DNA of 64,000 nt from Stentor coeruleus (Eukaryota; Ciliophora; Heterotrichea; Heterotrichida; Stentoridae): assembly GCA_001970955.1 (NCBI GenBank), contig MPUH01000084.1, positions 1-64,000 of the forward strand, read 5' to 3'. A program made the position numbers and the translations under genes. Shown piece by piece: positions 1-11,322 of the stretch; position 1 is the stretch's first letter; each line of letters begins with the position of its first letter. A model generated the notes under the pieces. It was given only the letters and a program-made list of their open reading frames with translations, did no database searches and was not told the origin of the DNA.

Positions 1-180
1 TAGTAATTTTTTTTGGAATTTGGTGATAATTTTTATGCTTAGTTTATGGGTTTATTATTTTTTTGATATGAAGTTGTGTGAGAATGGGTTTATTTTATAA
101 ACTTATAAAACAACAACAAAACATAAAATCATAAATAAAAGTGACTTTCTCTACACAATCACCAAACACAAAAAAAATCT

Positions 181-1701
181 TTAATTATAAGCATATTCCT
201 CATAATCTCCAAAATACTTATTCAAAACCACCAAAGCAGTATAAAACACATCATCATTAATAAACTTGCATTTTTCTATAGCATCTACCCCACCACATCC
301 AATAATCTCATCACGGACAATCCTTCCTTCCTTATTCTCCTCATAATTATCTGTATTTTCCGATTCTAAAATCCTTTCAATAATTTTCAAAGCTAACTCA
401 ACAATTTCAGGAGTATAAAATCCAAGATTATCCACTAAAATCCTAACAATCTCAATATTCTCAACAACAAATTTATAAACAAGAATGCACGAAGAAAAAG
501 TAAAAGTAGAGCAAAAAACATGAAAAGCTTCTAATCTAATTTCACTATCAACAGACTGTAATGTTTGAAGAATTAAAGGTAAATTTTCATGTTTCAATAT
601 ACTCTTAGCCCAAAACTTACATGTAGCTATATTACTTAAAGTCCATAAAGATTCCCGTAATATACTTCTAGAAACATTATTCATAATACATTGAAATATC
701 ATATTTATACATCCAGCTTTAGAAAAAAGGTCTACATATTCATTTGAACATGAGCAAAAATTACCTATAATACGTAAAGATGGACTAAGTAAATATGATG
801 TTGGATTTAAACATGATATTATTTTATCAATATCTATTGAATTCAAAACACTAAGACAAAGACCAGGTTTTTCAACTATATAACTAATTCCCCATAAGAG
901 TTCAATAAGAATATTATCTATATCAATATTTTGGATTTTAGGGATAATTGATATAAATTTGTTGATATAGGTTAAAAAAGGTGGGGTACTTCCTTTTAGG
1001 AAATTTGATAAGGCCCATATAGTTATTGACATGTTTTCATTTATAATTAATAGACTTTTTATACCTTCAATTAGTATATCCCCAACTTCTAGTAATAAAA
1101 TACAATCTCTTATATCTTCTGAGTCTGATGAAATGTTTCCAAAAGTCATGATTAAATTTTTAGCATAAGGTTTACGTAATGCACTTTTAAGTTCTATAGC
1201 CATAGTTTCTAATTCTTTTTCTCTTATTATACCTATAAGGGTTTTTGATGAAAGATTTGCTAAGAATTTAGTTATTTCTTCTTTTAATTTGTCACAGTCT
1301 ATTTTAAACAAATTAACAGTTCTTTGAATAAGCTCAGGATATTGTAATAAAATATTTATTGCAGATTTTTGAGATACAATTTTGTTAAGAATTGATAATA
1401 AAGCGCAAAATTGAAGATCTGAACAAGTTCCAGAAAGAAGGTAGTTTATTTGTTTTAGTTTTGTACTAAGTGAAAGGGAATCTTGAAGAAGTTCTGGGGC
1501 TATTTTGTGAAGTTCAATAGGAATTTCTGATGAAGGGAGATTAAAGTTTTCTTGGTTTTGACATTCGCGCTTGAGCTTGATGAAATTCTGCCGGTTTTTT
1601 TTCCTGAGCTCAATAGAATATTTTACTCTTTGATTTGGGTCAAAAACCTGCTGTTTTTGAAAATATTTGTTTCGTTCTAAGATACGGGCGTCTGCTAGCA
1701 T
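181..1701 (-). CDS. Importin alpha (karyopherin alpha), divergent
   Basis: This is the nuclear import adaptor that binds classical nuclear localisation signals and links cargo to importin beta. The 506-residue length is close to the usual 500-540. Residues about 20-50 hold a basic segment (ELRKKNRQNFIKLKRE) that resembles a short importin-beta-binding domain. The rest is an armadillo-repeat array. The family signatures WALSNFLKGSTPP (about residue 227) and WTLSNIAT (about 351) carry the Trp and Asn positions that line the NLS groove. Some repeats lack the Trp/Asn pair, so the groove is probably degenerate in places. No intron is needed. The start is the only plausible ATG ahead of the basic segment. 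The identification is secure to the family; the paralog class is not. Confidence 0.85.
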   Translation of the reverse strand: MLADARILERNKYFQKQQVFDPNQRVKYSIELRKKNRQNFIKLKRECQNQENFNLPSSEIPIELHKIAPELLQDSLSLSTKLKQINYLLSGTCSDLQFCALLSILNKIVSQKSAINILLQYPELIQRTVNLFKIDCDKLKEEITKFLANLSSKTLIGIIREKELETMAIELKSALRKPYAKNLIMTFGNISSDSEDIRDCILLLEVGDILIEGIKSLLIINENMSITIWALSNFLKGSTPPFLTYINKFISIIPKIQNIDIDNILIELLWGISYIVEKPGLCLSVLNSIDIDKIISCLNPTSYLLSPSLRIIGNFCSCSNEYVDLFSKAGCINMIFQCIMNNVSRSILRESLWTLSNIATCKFWAKSILKHENLPLILQTLQSVDSEIRLEAFHVFCSTFTFSSCILVYKFVVENIEIVRILVDNLGFYTPEIVELALKIIERILESENTDNYEENKEGRIVRDEIIGCGGVDAIEKCKFINDDVFYTALVVLNKYFGDYEEYAYN

Positions 1702-2243
1702 ATTTGAATACCGGGCTTTTATTTATTTAAATAATCTTATTATAGGAAAAAATATCAAAGTGGCTTTTATAGTAAAAACTAAAGATAAAGATTGTAATGC
1801 TAAGGGGAAGTATAAAAAAGTATATGAATTTATAAGGAAAATGAGAAAAAAAATAGCTTAAAGTTTGGAAGATTTGGTATAAATGGAGTAAAAGGTTTTT
1901 ATTGTATTTTATAGTATGATTAGCATTTAGGTAGAACTACTGAAGTTTATTTATTTTCCCTAAACAGCAGCTCATCAATTATCATGTTTGACGGGTGCAA
2001 AAATCATCAAGAGAACCACAAATCCAAAAACAAATCTATAAAACTACTGAAAAAACCTGGGAAGAGTAATCCTCATATGTACTTCAACCAAGCTATTTCA
2101 CTTTTTATGCTTATTTTTATTTATATAAATCATCTTATCATACTTTCCTTTTCTTCAAATCTTATAATATTTTCCATTAATAAAATAAAACCCAAAACTT
2201 CTTATATACAAAACTAACTACATAATAAAAATATTAAATAACC
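1702..2243. other. Intergenic, no supported gene
   Basis: Between the 5' end of the importin gene and the 3' end of the cyclic-nucleotide protein gene. Short open frames exist on the + strand (1667-1861 and 1984-2217), but their products are low-complexity and resemble nothing known. I see no RNA gene. Confidence 0.5.
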
Positions 2244-4025
2244 CTAAGTTGATAAAACTCTTCTAGTCGTATTATTTCTTTTCTTATCATTTCCAAAATC
2301 TCGACTATACTCTCTCATTCCAATCATAAAATTAGGTGGTGGTACACGTTTGATTTTTCTTGCTGTACGTGTTATTCTTGGTTTTAAAATATTATCTTTA
2401 TTCTTANGTACACGTTTGATTTTTCTTGCTGTACGTGTTATTCTTGGTTTTAAAATATTATCTTTATTCTTATCTTTTAATCTATCTTTATATTTTTTTG
2501 GTGAAAGAGAAAATGTTGTAGCATAAGGGGTATTTGGAGAATTAAGAGACATTGGAGAGTTTAAAGTATTTGAATTCAATGTATTTGTATTCATAGTATT
2601 TAAGGTATTTAAGGTATTATCTGCTGATGACCTTCTGCTTTTTAATTTATCATTAGGGTAAGCCCAAGATTTGTTTTTATCTTTAATGACTATAGATTTC
2701 TTGACTTTTTCTCGAAGTTTTTTAAGTTTTTCACGCATTTCTTGGAATTCTTCAGTGTTTATAATTGAATCGTAGGTCACAAGTTTGCTTTGTTCTGTTG
2801 ATCTTATGTCTGTGACAATTTTCTCAGTGTTTGATAAATGGGAGGATCTTTCTAATATATAGTCTTGACGGGTTTGAAGGAATTTTATCGAATCAGGATT
2901 AGAAATTTTTGTTTGAAAATCCTATATTGAAATTACATTTACAGGGATTGAATATAATACCCCATGATTTGATATGCAGACTGCGCTATATTCTCTTGAT
3001 ATTTTGTTTTCGATAAGTTCTTCTTGGCCGAAAATTTCGTTTTTGGTTTTGATTGAAAACTGCAGGTCTACACCTTGTTGGATTTCTCTTACGTTAGCAA
3101 ATTTTAACAGAGTATCGTTACCTTGTGAAATCACTGGCTTTGATCTGAAAACTTTTCGCTTCGCTAGTTTGAATTCACCTGATTTTACGAAATAAACATT
3201 ATCTAATTCTCGTCCTGCTTTGTAGACTGCTTGGTTTTTATGGAAAAACATTTCAGTAAAGTAAAAGGAAAGCTTAACAAGAATACTTTTTGGTGTTGAT
3301 GAAAACAAAGGTAATTTATGGAGAAACTCAGCTTTTTCCTTTAAAACTCTCTCTGCTTCTTTACTTAAAATCCTGGCAAATTCTTGCTTTGATAAAGTAG
3401 CAAATATACAAAGTTCTTTGCATACAATAGAAGCAGCCCTAGGTTTTTCACTAATAAGTGCTAATTCCCCAAAACTTTCTCCTTCTTTCATAATAGACAC
3501 TTCCTTCATTTGATCAATCCTCCCAATATCCCTAAGGAATTTTAAATTCAACTTACTATCAGCCCTTTTCAATATACTTATTTGATTTGCCAATTGATCT
3601 AAAAATATTTGCTTAAGTCCTTCTTCAGTTTTCGTCACTTCAGAATCCAAAGTTTCTTGATGTTCTAAAGTACTTTTAGTAAGCATTTTTCTCAAGTCTT
3701 TTTCCGTATAATTGACACTAAAATTTTTAACAACTTTCGAAGGCATCATTACCGATACTCTACCTTTAAGCAATATATAAAAATCTTGACCTATTTCTCC
3801 AAAATGCACAACGCATTCACCTTTTTGAAAAATCTGTAGCCGAAGATGCTTACAAGCTTCTCTATGGATAAAATCTGACTTTTTTTCAGATGTGATTTTT
3901 TCGAAAAAGCCAACTGATGAAGTTAGTTCCATTATGTTATGAATATCATCAGGATTTCTATGATTCGGGTGCTTTCTAAAGGAATCAAGTTGCCTTTTTA
4001 ATTTCCCGATATCAGTTTCTTCCAT
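2244..4025 (-). CDS. Protein with two cyclic-nucleotide-binding domains, one 15-nt intron
   Basis: Likely a cAMP/cGMP sensor. Two open frames join into one gene when the 15-nt intron at 2922-2936 (GTAATTTCAATATAG on the coding strand) is removed; the first frame would otherwise stop inside a beta-barrel strand. CNB-A (about residues 60-230) has a roughly 60-residue insert and an intact phosphate-binding cassette, FGELALISEKPRAAS, with the Glu and Arg that hold the nucleotide. CNB-B (about 235-365) has FGQEELIENKISREYSA, which lacks the Pro-Arg-Ala-Ala core and may not bind. The C-terminal 200 residues are charged, with a short Asn/Thr/Leu repeat. There is no kinase or docking domain, so it is not a standard PKA regulatory subunit. 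The 22 residues around the N at 2407 are an assembly duplicate; the true protein is about 566 residues. Confidence 0.85.
2342..2472. repeat. Single-N join with 65-bp duplicated flanks
   Basis: Positions 2342-2406 and 2408-2472 are identical and separated by one N at 2407. This is best read as two overlapping contig ends that were not merged. It adds 66 bp, 22 false codons in frame, to the CNB protein. Confidence 0.9.
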
Positions 4026-5215
4026 TTTTTAGTATATAGAATGGGTTTAATTGGATTTTTTTTTGTATAGAGATTTGATTTAAGCATTTAAGAAATTTGT
4101 AGGCTGGGCTAGGTTTGAGATAGGAATTTTTATGTGATTTTTAGGTTAGTTTTTATGGTTTTTATTTGAATTAGGTTAAAGATATTAAAATGTGGTTGAG
4201 ATAGGAGATATATTTTAAAGTGTAAGGAATTAAGGAAGTTTATGTATATTATGGATATTTTAGTAAATTTAAAAATTGTGAGAATTCATTTATAAAGGTA
4301 TTAGTTAATAATGCTTTAGAATATTATTTAAAACTAAGTATGTGAACGGAATAAAATATATAAAGTATTTAAATGAGGTATTATGTAATGGTTGCATATA
4401 TTCATTATAAAGATTTTTTGTTAGTATTTTGTCTATTTATTATAGATTTGATTATTAAAGATGAGTATGCTTCGCTAAGAATTTATAGATATCTTAATAT
4501 TTAGAACTGTGATGCTTCTTTTATATTATTGTGTATATTTATAAAAGCACCCATAGCATAATTACCTTTAAGATTACATAATAGAATTTTAAATACAAAA
4601 AATCAAGAGTAATCTTGTATATTTAGGATTATCCTTTCTAAATAGTTCATATTTTATCATAGTCTGTCACACATTCATCAGTTTAATAATATTCCTAATC
4701 AATAAAAATCCTATGTTTTTAATACTAATTTTATCTTTTCTTCCTATATCACATAACTTTACTCAAGACTTAAACCTAAAACCTCATAATCTTACTCTTC
4801 ACTCTTTCCGCCAATATATTTTATGCAATAAACATAATTTTCACAGTCCAAAAAATTTTTTTACTAATATTTTATAATATCTCAACCTTATTCCTCATTT
4901 TTAAAACATTCATCTTCTACTCTATTTCAGGAATCAAATAAAAGTTAAGATTAATAATCGCTATTTTTAACTTGATTATTACTGTAAATATTAAGAGAAT
5001 NAATTTTCACAGTCCAAAAAATTTTTTTACTAATATTTTATAATACCTCATTTTTAAAACATTCACCTTCTATTTCAGGAATCAATAAAAGTTAAGATTA
5101 ATAATCGCTATTTTTAACTTGATTATTACTGTAAATATTAAGAGAATTCATATAATCAATTGAATCCTTATTATATAAATATTCATATTAAAGAATTATC
5201 TAAATAATAATTTTA
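4026..5215. other. Intergenic between divergent genes
   Basis: Upstream region shared by the CNB gene (leftward) and the MGCGNS gene (rightward). The left part is G/T-rich and the right part (4640-5200) is C/A-rich on the top strand, a switch near 4600. No coding frame or RNA gene seen. It contains the N join at 5001. Confidence 0.6.
4836..5147. repeat. Single-N join with diverged duplicate (probable two haplotypes)
   Basis: 4836-5000 and 5002-5147 are the same sequence on either side of an N at 5001. The copies differ by small deletions in the second copy, including one of about 13 bp, and by a few substitutions. That pattern suggests two alleles placed end to end and not a simple read overlap. 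Confidence 0.85.
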
Positions 5216-5938
5216 ATGGGTTGTGGGAATAGCGTGGTTGAAAATGAGATGAGAGAACTTGTTAATCAGATGAGCTCTAGTGTAGAAAGTAAAAGCATAT
5301 TACAATATAGAATCAATCAACTTAAAGTTTTTCATGAACATAGAAAAGCTTATCCTGATATTGTTGAGGTTAAAGAAGCTCAGCTGCAGATTATTAGATT
5401 GAATAAAGAGATTAAAGATACAGAAAATTTATTGCTTTCGATTAAGGTATCGAATGATGAAGAACATATTCAAGCGCTTGAAGACACTTATAGTAAACTT
5501 AATAATTTACTAACTGAACGTGAATATGAAGCAAACGCCTTAGAAGAAGAAATCAGAATCGAAATGAAAACCTATGAAGATTTGCAAAATAGCCTAGCCG
5601 AAAAAATAGCAGAAAATAAAAGTTTAGCACTAGAACTTGAAGAGTTAAAAAATTCCGAGCATTTCAAAGACTTGCAAAAAATCAAAGAAGAAGAAGACAC
5701 GATAAACCAAATCATAAAAGAAAGAGAAATTAAAAAACAACAATTGCTTAAAACAAAAAATGAATCTTTAAACAAAAGTATGATAAAGAGCAACCAAGAA
5801 CTACAAGCTCCTCAAATTGTCGTAACAGACTTTGGTAAAAATGAAGATAAAAGCAAGCTTCAAGTGCCAAGACTGCGTTTATCAAATCTAAGCATGGGTG
5901 GAGGATCTTTAAATAGATCAGTAAGTTTTACGAAATAA
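5216..5938 (+). CDS. N-myristoylated/palmitoylated coiled-coil protein (MGCGNS)
   Basis: Not recognised as a named family. The 240-residue protein starts MGCGNS, which fits the N-myristoylation consensus (Gly2, Ser6) with a Cys3 that could be palmitoylated, so membrane attachment is expected. Residues about 10-190 are almost continuous heptad-like coiled coil rich in Glu, Lys and Leu. The last 50 residues are basic and Ser-rich (LSNLSMGGGSLNRSVSF). It runs convergently towards another MGC-starting coiled-coil protein 58 bp away; the two could be functional partners, but that is inference. No intron is needed. Confidence 0.75.
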   Translation: MGCGNSVVENEMRELVNQMSSSVESKSILQYRINQLKVFHEHRKAYPDIVEVKEAQLQIIRLNKEIKDTENLLLSIKVSNDEEHIQALEDTYSKLNNLLTEREYEANALEEEIRIEMKTYEDLQNSLAEKIAENKSLALELEELKNSEHFKDLQKIKEEEDTINQIIKEREIKKQQLLKTKNESLNKSMIKSNQELQAPQIVVTDFGKNEDKSKLQVPRLRLSNLSMGGGSLNRSVSFTK

Positions 5939-5996
5939 ACTTAAATATGGAATTTTTCTAATCAAAAAAATAATCTATGATTTTTTGAATTTTAAA

Positions 5997-7703
5997 TTAA
6001 GAGTCTATAGGTAATTTTTTATTCATAAGCTCAGATTTAGTTTGATCAATCAATGTACCTATAATTTCAGATCTGCGTTTATCAAATCCACTTGTCAAAC
6101 CTTGTAATACTAAATATTTCTTACCAAAACTTTTTAATGTTTTATCTCCAATACCATATTCTATTAGGGTTTTGACTAGATTTTCTTTTGTGATAATTTT
6201 ATCTCCATGCATATTTTTTATTTCTTCTAACATGTTATCACAAAAATCATCACATATTGTAGGATCAAGAGACTTAACAAGGCTGCTAAATTTTTCTTCA
6301 AAAAAGCAATCAATTACTTCTGTTGTAATTTTTGCTAACACTAAAGCTGTTGCCTTTAATTTTACTATATTATACAACTCAAGAATAGCTTCAAGAAACC
6401 TACATTTCGACACCATATATTTTTCATTATTTGTATTTTTATAATAAACTTTCAGATTAAGTTTATTCACAAAGTTTTGCTTAGTAACTTTTCCACTAGT
6501 CAAGCTTTCAAAAGCATTATAAATAACCTCAACATTCTCAGGTGAAATCCACAAATCTAACTGCCTAACAATCCCTTGTACTAAAGTTCTATTAAACAAA
6601 ACCCCTTCTTTTTTCATATCTAAAATATCAAAAAGTTCCTCAGGGCTTATAGGTACCCTTGACATTTTATAAGAAATATAAAAAAGATAATAATTTTCTT
6701 TTGTAATATGCTCAGGTCTAATCAAAGATAATAATAATGATCTAGCAAAACGGCTTTTATCTAATATATTATATATAAGATTAAAAGCATCATTAAGAAA
6801 AGCCCAACCTCCTTCTAACTTGTGATTATTTTGTGTGTTTTTATTGAATTTCGATATAATATTAGTCCTTGAGTTGATAAGATTATTAAACTCTATACGC
6901 ATTCGTATAAGAAAAAGGCTTATTGTATAACCAATTGGATAAGGATGCTGGATATGTAAAAGCCTACAGAAAAATAGTAAATAATTGTTGCTATCAGAGT
7001 TTTTTATTAGTGTTGGGATGATTTGGCTTAAGTTTTTATATGCTAAATTTTTTAACCCAAATGACCGATTTAGAAAATCTACCATAAAATCAGGTATGCT
7101 TTTAGGTTTCCTTTTTTCTTCAATATCTCTTTGATCTTGAGAGTATTTTAAATCCATCATGTCTTCAAAAAGCCTAATAACTTTAGATATTGGCATGTTA
7201 CTTACACAGTTTTCTATGCTTTTTGTGTATAAGTCCCATATGAGACTTTTAGAAACAAGTTTTTTGTTGTCTTGGGAGATGAGGACAAATGCTGCATCTG
7301 TGTTGATTTCTTTTATTAGAATGTCTTCGTTTATTTCATTGTTTTCCATAATAAAAATTGAGCTTTGTGATGAATAGGAGTGTTTCCATTTAGCCAATCC
7401 CCAATAGACGGAATAATGATAGACTTCTCTGTAGTTTTTTATGAGGTTTTTTAAGATTCGATAGGATTTCCAGCTTTTTTGGTTGCCAAGTTCACCGACC
7501 AGGTTATCAAGTCGAGATTTTAAGGTTTGTATATGATGGCTTTCTTGACTTTCACGTTTTTTTACTTGTGCTTTTAAGATGTTAATCTCGAATTCGTACA
7601 TGTTTACTTGCGAACGAAGCTCCATTTCGAGTTTACGCATTTCATCTCTTTCAGATCTTAAAGATTGGATCAAAATCCTTTCTTGCGATTCTGTGCATCC
7701 CAT
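5997..7703 (-). CDS. Predicted N-acylated protein with N-terminal coiled coil and EF-hand-like helices
   Basis: Unknown function. The 568-residue protein begins MGCTES, again a Gly2/Cys3/Ser6 acylation context. A coiled coil spans about residues 5-80. The remainder is helical with no transmembrane segment. Around residues 350-420, the stretch from ISPEELFDILDMKKEGVLF to LTSGKVTKQNFVNKL has the spacing of paired EF-hand helices, but the loops lack the acidic calcium ligands, so calcium binding is unlikely. A second such pair may lie near the C terminus (HGDKIITKENLVKTLIEYG). The gene is convergent with the MGCGNS gene. Confidence 0.75.
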   Translation of the reverse strand: MGCTESQERILIQSLRSERDEMRKLEMELRSQVNMYEFEINILKAQVKKRESQESHHIQTLKSRLDNLVGELGNQKSWKSYRILKNLIKNYREVYHYSVYWGLAKWKHSYSSQSSIFIMENNEINEDILIKEINTDAAFVLISQDNKKLVSKSLIWDLYTKSIENCVSNMPISKVIRLFEDMMDLKYSQDQRDIEEKRKPKSIPDFMVDFLNRSFGLKNLAYKNLSQIIPTLIKNSDSNNYLLFFCRLLHIQHPYPIGYTISLFLIRMRIEFNNLINSRTNIISKFNKNTQNNHKLEGGWAFLNDAFNLIYNILDKSRFARSLLLSLIRPEHITKENYYLFYISYKMSRVPISPEELFDILDMKKEGVLFNRTLVQGIVRQLDLWISPENVEVIYNAFESLTSGKVTKQNFVNKLNLKVYYKNTNNEKYMVSKCRFLEAILELYNIVKLKATALVLAKITTEVIDCFFEEKFSSLVKSLDPTICDDFCDNMLEEIKNMHGDKIITKENLVKTLIEYGIGDKTLKSFGKKYLVLQGLTSGFDKRRSEIIGTLIDQTKSELMNKKLPIDS

Positions 7704-7914
7704 TTTATTGTGAGAAATAATAACTTTTTGGCTGAATTATGATTTTTTTGATATGGTATATGGAAATTTTGTATTATAGTTTGATGGGAAATATAAGGAA
7801 GATGATTTAGATTATTATTATATTTGAGGAAATGTGGGAATTATATGCCTAAAATATACTTATAAGATTTTACGTGTTAAGCCCAAGTATTTTTTTCAAT
7901 ATAATATTTTGTTA

Positions 7915-8091
7915 GAAAACAATTAGGTTAATCAAACCGGTTAAACCATAAAATTTAAGTATTAGTTTTATATCATACTTCCTATTTAGTTATTCCTAAA
8001 ANGAAAACAATTAGGTTAATCAAATCGGTTAAACCATAAAATTTAAGTATTAGTTTTATATCATACTTCCTATTTAGTTATTCCTAAAACA
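7915..8091. repeat. Single-N join with 88-bp duplicated flanks
   Basis: 7915-8002 and 8004-8091 match except for at least one C/T difference, with an N at 8003. Read as an unmerged contig or haplotype overlap. Confidence 0.88.
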
Positions 8092-8221
8092 AATGCAATA
8101 AAATATATTACAAATTATATTACTATTCAATAATATTAATTATAGTTCCATACTNACAAATGCAATAAAATATATTACAAATTATATTACTATTCAATAA
8201 TATTAATTATAGTTCCATACT
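8089..8221. repeat. Single-N join with 66-bp duplicated flanks
   Basis: 8089-8154 and 8156-8221 are identical around an N at 8155. It lies only 152 bp from the previous join, so a very small contig was placed between them. Confidence 0.88.
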
Positions 8222-8290
8222 AGTGATTACACAAAAAAGTGCTAATTATAACGATAATTACAATTCTGGTTTTAAATTGCTTATGTTATA

Positions 8291-11272
8291 ATGAACGTCC
8301 TAAATGATTTATTTGCTACAACTAAATCTGAGTTTCCAGAGCAGCAGCAAATGATCGACACATGGCTAAACTCAATGGAAAACTTCCGCAAACAAGTTCG
8401 ATACCTAGGGTCATTCCTCATCGAATTGACCAACATATTCGACCAATATGGTAAACAACTCCAAAAATCAGGCCGAAATCTTGGGGTCAACTTAAGTAAA
8501 ATCTCATCAATCAACAGTAAAAACCTATCAGAATGCATAAGAAACTGTGGGGCTCATAGTGAAATGTTAGGAGGGGTCTATAGCAAAACAGCACTTACTT
8601 TAAGTAGCACCATAACCCAAAAGCATACAAAAATAAACGAAACAATAAACGAAATAAAAAAAAGAATAGCTGACGATACAAGTTCTATAATGAAAGATTT
8701 AAGCCAAGCAAAAGTTTCTCATCTAAAAGTTAAAGTCAAATATGAAAAAGCTAAAAAAGATTATGAAATTGCTGTTGCTAATACAAACAAAATCAAAAAC
8801 GACCCTGTAAACAGCTATCAACCAGCTGTTGTCCAAAGGTCTAAAGAAAAAACGAAATCATTTAAAAAAGATGTATCAACTTTACTTAAATCTTTAAATG
8901 AACAAGTGGAAATCATATATCAAAAAACAGACTTTTTTGAAACAACTTTATATAATCTTCATTCAAATACACTAACTTTTGAACAAGATGCTTTACAAAG
9001 TATGCTTGAATCTTTACAATCTGTAATGCAAATGTTTATAAATATAGCGTTATTTAGAAAAGAACAATCTTTATATAAACAAGATCAAATTGAAGGTTTG
9101 GCTAATATAACATTAGATATGGTAGGTGGAAGAGATAGTGAAAACAATACAAATACTTTAGAATACTTAAGCTGTAAGTTAGATACAAGGGTAAATTCAT
9201 GTGAAGATAGGCTTAAAGTTATGAGAAATTTCCGAGGGTATTTAGTAGAATTATTACAATGTGAGGATAATTTGATAAAATCATTAGAAAAAGCTATGAA
9301 AGCGATTGTAATGCCTGAGTATTTTGAAGTTAAGGTCGTGATTAAAAGTGGATGGGAATGTTTTTTAAAAAGTTGTAATGAAATATCGAAGTTACATGTT
9401 GATCATAGTAAAGATATGGGGAAAAAAGTATTAGAACCTGTTACAGGGATGGTGATGGCACAAGGAAATCTTAGTAAAAATCTACAGACAATTGTTCAGA
9501 AAATTATTAAGGATCATGCCCTTGTGCAAGAAGAATGTTTAAGGGAATTTGAAAAACTTAAACGGGCTGGAGAAGATGCGATACAGAAACGAACTGTAGA
9601 AATTAAGGAGAAAATGCAGAATTCTAATCAAAATACTGGACATCTTGTTTTAAGCTCACTTGCTGATAATTCTAATCAGGAAGCTTCATATCTTCAAACT
9701 TTGAAATTAGCTGTTATTTCAGTCTATAACATGGAAGACAGTTTTAATAACTCTTTACTAACCGTCGCTGATGATTCGTTTAAATTTCTTCAAGATGTCA
9801 GAATAGGTGATGATTTCAAAAATATCCAAGTTTATGTAAGAAAAAACGTCCCATTCATCGGATCTTTTGGTGAAGCTAGTCAAACAAGTGAAAGCGCCNT
9901 AACCGTCGCTGATGATTCGTTTAAATTTCTTCAAGATGTCAGAATAGGTGATGATTTCAAAAACATCCAAGTTTATGTAAGAAAAAACGTCCCATTCATT
10001 GGATCTTTTGGTGAAGCTAGTCAAACAAGTGAAAGCGCCGAAGGTGAAGAAGATGATGAAACTCTAACAAAAGATAATCTTCTACAAAAATTTGCCCTTA
10101 AATCCAACACATCGCTTATCGAAAGTTTTTCTTGTGCATTATCACAAAAACTCTTACTTCAAGGAAGAATGTATATAACAACAACACATATTTGTTTTCA
10201 TTCATATTTCAATTCTACAACAATATTTGGTAGAGAAACACATATATCAATCCCTTTATGTGAAATCATGAGTGTTGAAAAAAGGACTACGTTGATTTTT
10301 GATAACGTTTTATGTTTAGTGACGAAAACATCAAATTTCTTATTCAAATCGTTTATTTATAGAGAACAAGCTTATGCAATATTAGAAAATCTGCTAAAAA
10401 TGAACAAACCCGTTGAAGAAAAAAAGGAACCAACATGCGGTTTTTTTATAGAATTACGAAAAGTCCGTCTTTGGGTTCATAAAACCCTACAAAATACCAA
10501 AACCGACAACATTTCCTCACAAATGACCCCAGATGTTATATTAAAAAACAAACTTATCGACATTGATTTCATTGTAGAACTCAGCCCTTCACAAGTTTTT
10601 AATTATTTTTTTTCCGATGAAAGTCTAGACTTTTACTGCAATTATTTAACCTTACAAGGAAATACTGATATAAAAGTACCTAAATGGGATCCAATACCTC
10701 CAGATTATAATTCCCTTAATCAAAATGAAAAATGGAATTTTATATGTAAAAGAGTAGTAGTTTATACACATGCTGTTAAAGATAGAATACCTATGATGCC
10801 TAAAACTTGTTTATGTACAGATAGTCAGACTGTTTATTTTTTATCTAAACAAGAGTTTGTTATTGAATCACAAGTAAGAGTTTCTGGAGTTCCTCTTAGT
10901 GATTGTTTTGCTTCACATTTCAGATGGAGGGTTACTGGAGAACTTGAATCTTGTATAGAAGCAAGATATGGGGTAGAGTTTTTTAAAGCAACAATGTTTA
11001 AAGGGAAAATTGAAAGTTCAGGATTGAATGAAGCTAAAAGTTCAGTTAATAGTTTGTGGGTACCATTGGTTAGGAGGAAAATTCAAGAGATTAAAGGAAA
11101 CCCAGTTACGGAAGTTGTTGAGATCCCGAAGCAGGTTGTTGAGGAAAAAAAGGATTATGAAAAATGGGTTGTTTATGGGGTTTTTATATTAGTTGTGTTT
11201 TATATGTGGATACAAATTAGGGGCTTACAAAGACAGGTAGACGAACTCAAGGCATTGATAATAAAAGCTTAG
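8291..11272 (+). CDS. BAR-GRAM-VASt sterol-transfer protein (LAM/Aster-like), C-terminal anchor
   Basis: Likely moves sterol between the ER and another membrane at contact sites. Residues 1-250 form a helical BAR-like region (long amphipathic helices, as in yeast Lam1/Lam3). A GRAM domain lies near true residue 550-650 (LLQGRMYITTTHICFHSYF). A VASt/StART-like domain (about 703-880) begins IDFIVELSPSQVFNYFFSD. One transmembrane helix near 909-928 (VVYGVFILVVFYMWIQI) is followed by a short coiled tail, giving ER tail-anchor topology. The domain order matches the LAM family except that no PH domain is obvious between BAR and GRAM. The N at 9899 adds 47 false residues in frame; the true protein is about 946 residues. 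Confidence 0.85.
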   Translation: MNVLNDLFATTKSEFPEQQQMIDTWLNSMENFRKQVRYLGSFLIELTNIFDQYGKQLQKSGRNLGVNLSKISSINSKNLSECIRNCGAHSEMLGGVYSKTALTLSSTITQKHTKINETINEIKKRIADDTSSIMKDLSQAKVSHLKVKVKYEKAKKDYEIAVANTNKIKNDPVNSYQPAVVQRSKEKTKSFKKDVSTLLKSLNEQVEIIYQKTDFFETTLYNLHSNTLTFEQDALQSMLESLQSVMQMFINIALFRKEQSLYKQDQIEGLANITLDMVGGRDSENNTNTLEYLSCKLDTRVNSCEDRLKVMRNFRGYLVELLQCEDNLIKSLEKAMKAIVMPEYFEVKVVIKSGWECFLKSCNEISKLHVDHSKDMGKKVLEPVTGMVMAQGNLSKNLQTIVQKIIKDHALVQEECLREFEKLKRAGEDAIQKRTVEIKEKMQNSNQNTGHLVLSSLADNSNQEASYLQTLKLAVISVYNMEDSFNNSLLTVADDSFKFLQDVRIGDDFKNIQVYVRKNVPFIGSFGEASQTSESAXTVADDSFKFLQDVRIGDDFKNIQVYVRKNVPFIGSFGEASQTSESAEGEEDDETLTKDNLLQKFALKSNTSLIESFSCALSQKLLLQGRMYITTTHICFHSYFNSTTIFGRETHISIPLCEIMSVEKRTTLIFDNVLCLVTKTSNFLFKSFIYREQAYAILENLLKMNKPVEEKKEPTCGFFIELRKVRLWVHKTLQNTKTDNISSQMTPDVILKNKLIDIDFIVELSPSQVFNYFFSDESLDFYCNYLTLQGNTDIKVPKWDPIPPDYNSLNQNEKWNFICKRVVVYTHAVKDRIPMMPKTCLCTDSQTVYFLSKQEFVIESQVRVSGVPLSDCFASHFRWRVTGELESCIEARYGVEFFKATMFKGKIESSGLNEAKSSVNSLWVPLVRRKIQEIKGNPVTEVVEIPKQVVEEKKDYEKWVVYGVFILVVFYMWIQIRGLQRQVDELKALIIKA
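9759..10039. repeat. Single-N join with 140-bp duplicated flanks, two differences
   Basis: 9759-9898 and 9900-10039 are the same coding sequence around an N at 9899, with two silent third-position C/T differences. The silent differences fit two alleles. The join adds 141 bp in frame to the sterol-transfer gene. Confidence 0.9.
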
Positions 11273-11322
11273 AAAATGCGATATTAATAATAAATCATAT
11301 TTAAAACATCCCCTAAAATAGA

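Larger units (their letters stand above)
7704..8290. other. Intergenic between divergent genes, two N joins
   Basis: Separates the leftward MGCTES gene from the rightward BAR-GRAM-VASt gene. About 155 bp is artificial duplication around the Ns at 8003 and 8155, so the true spacer is near 430 bp. No gene seen. Confidence 0.6.
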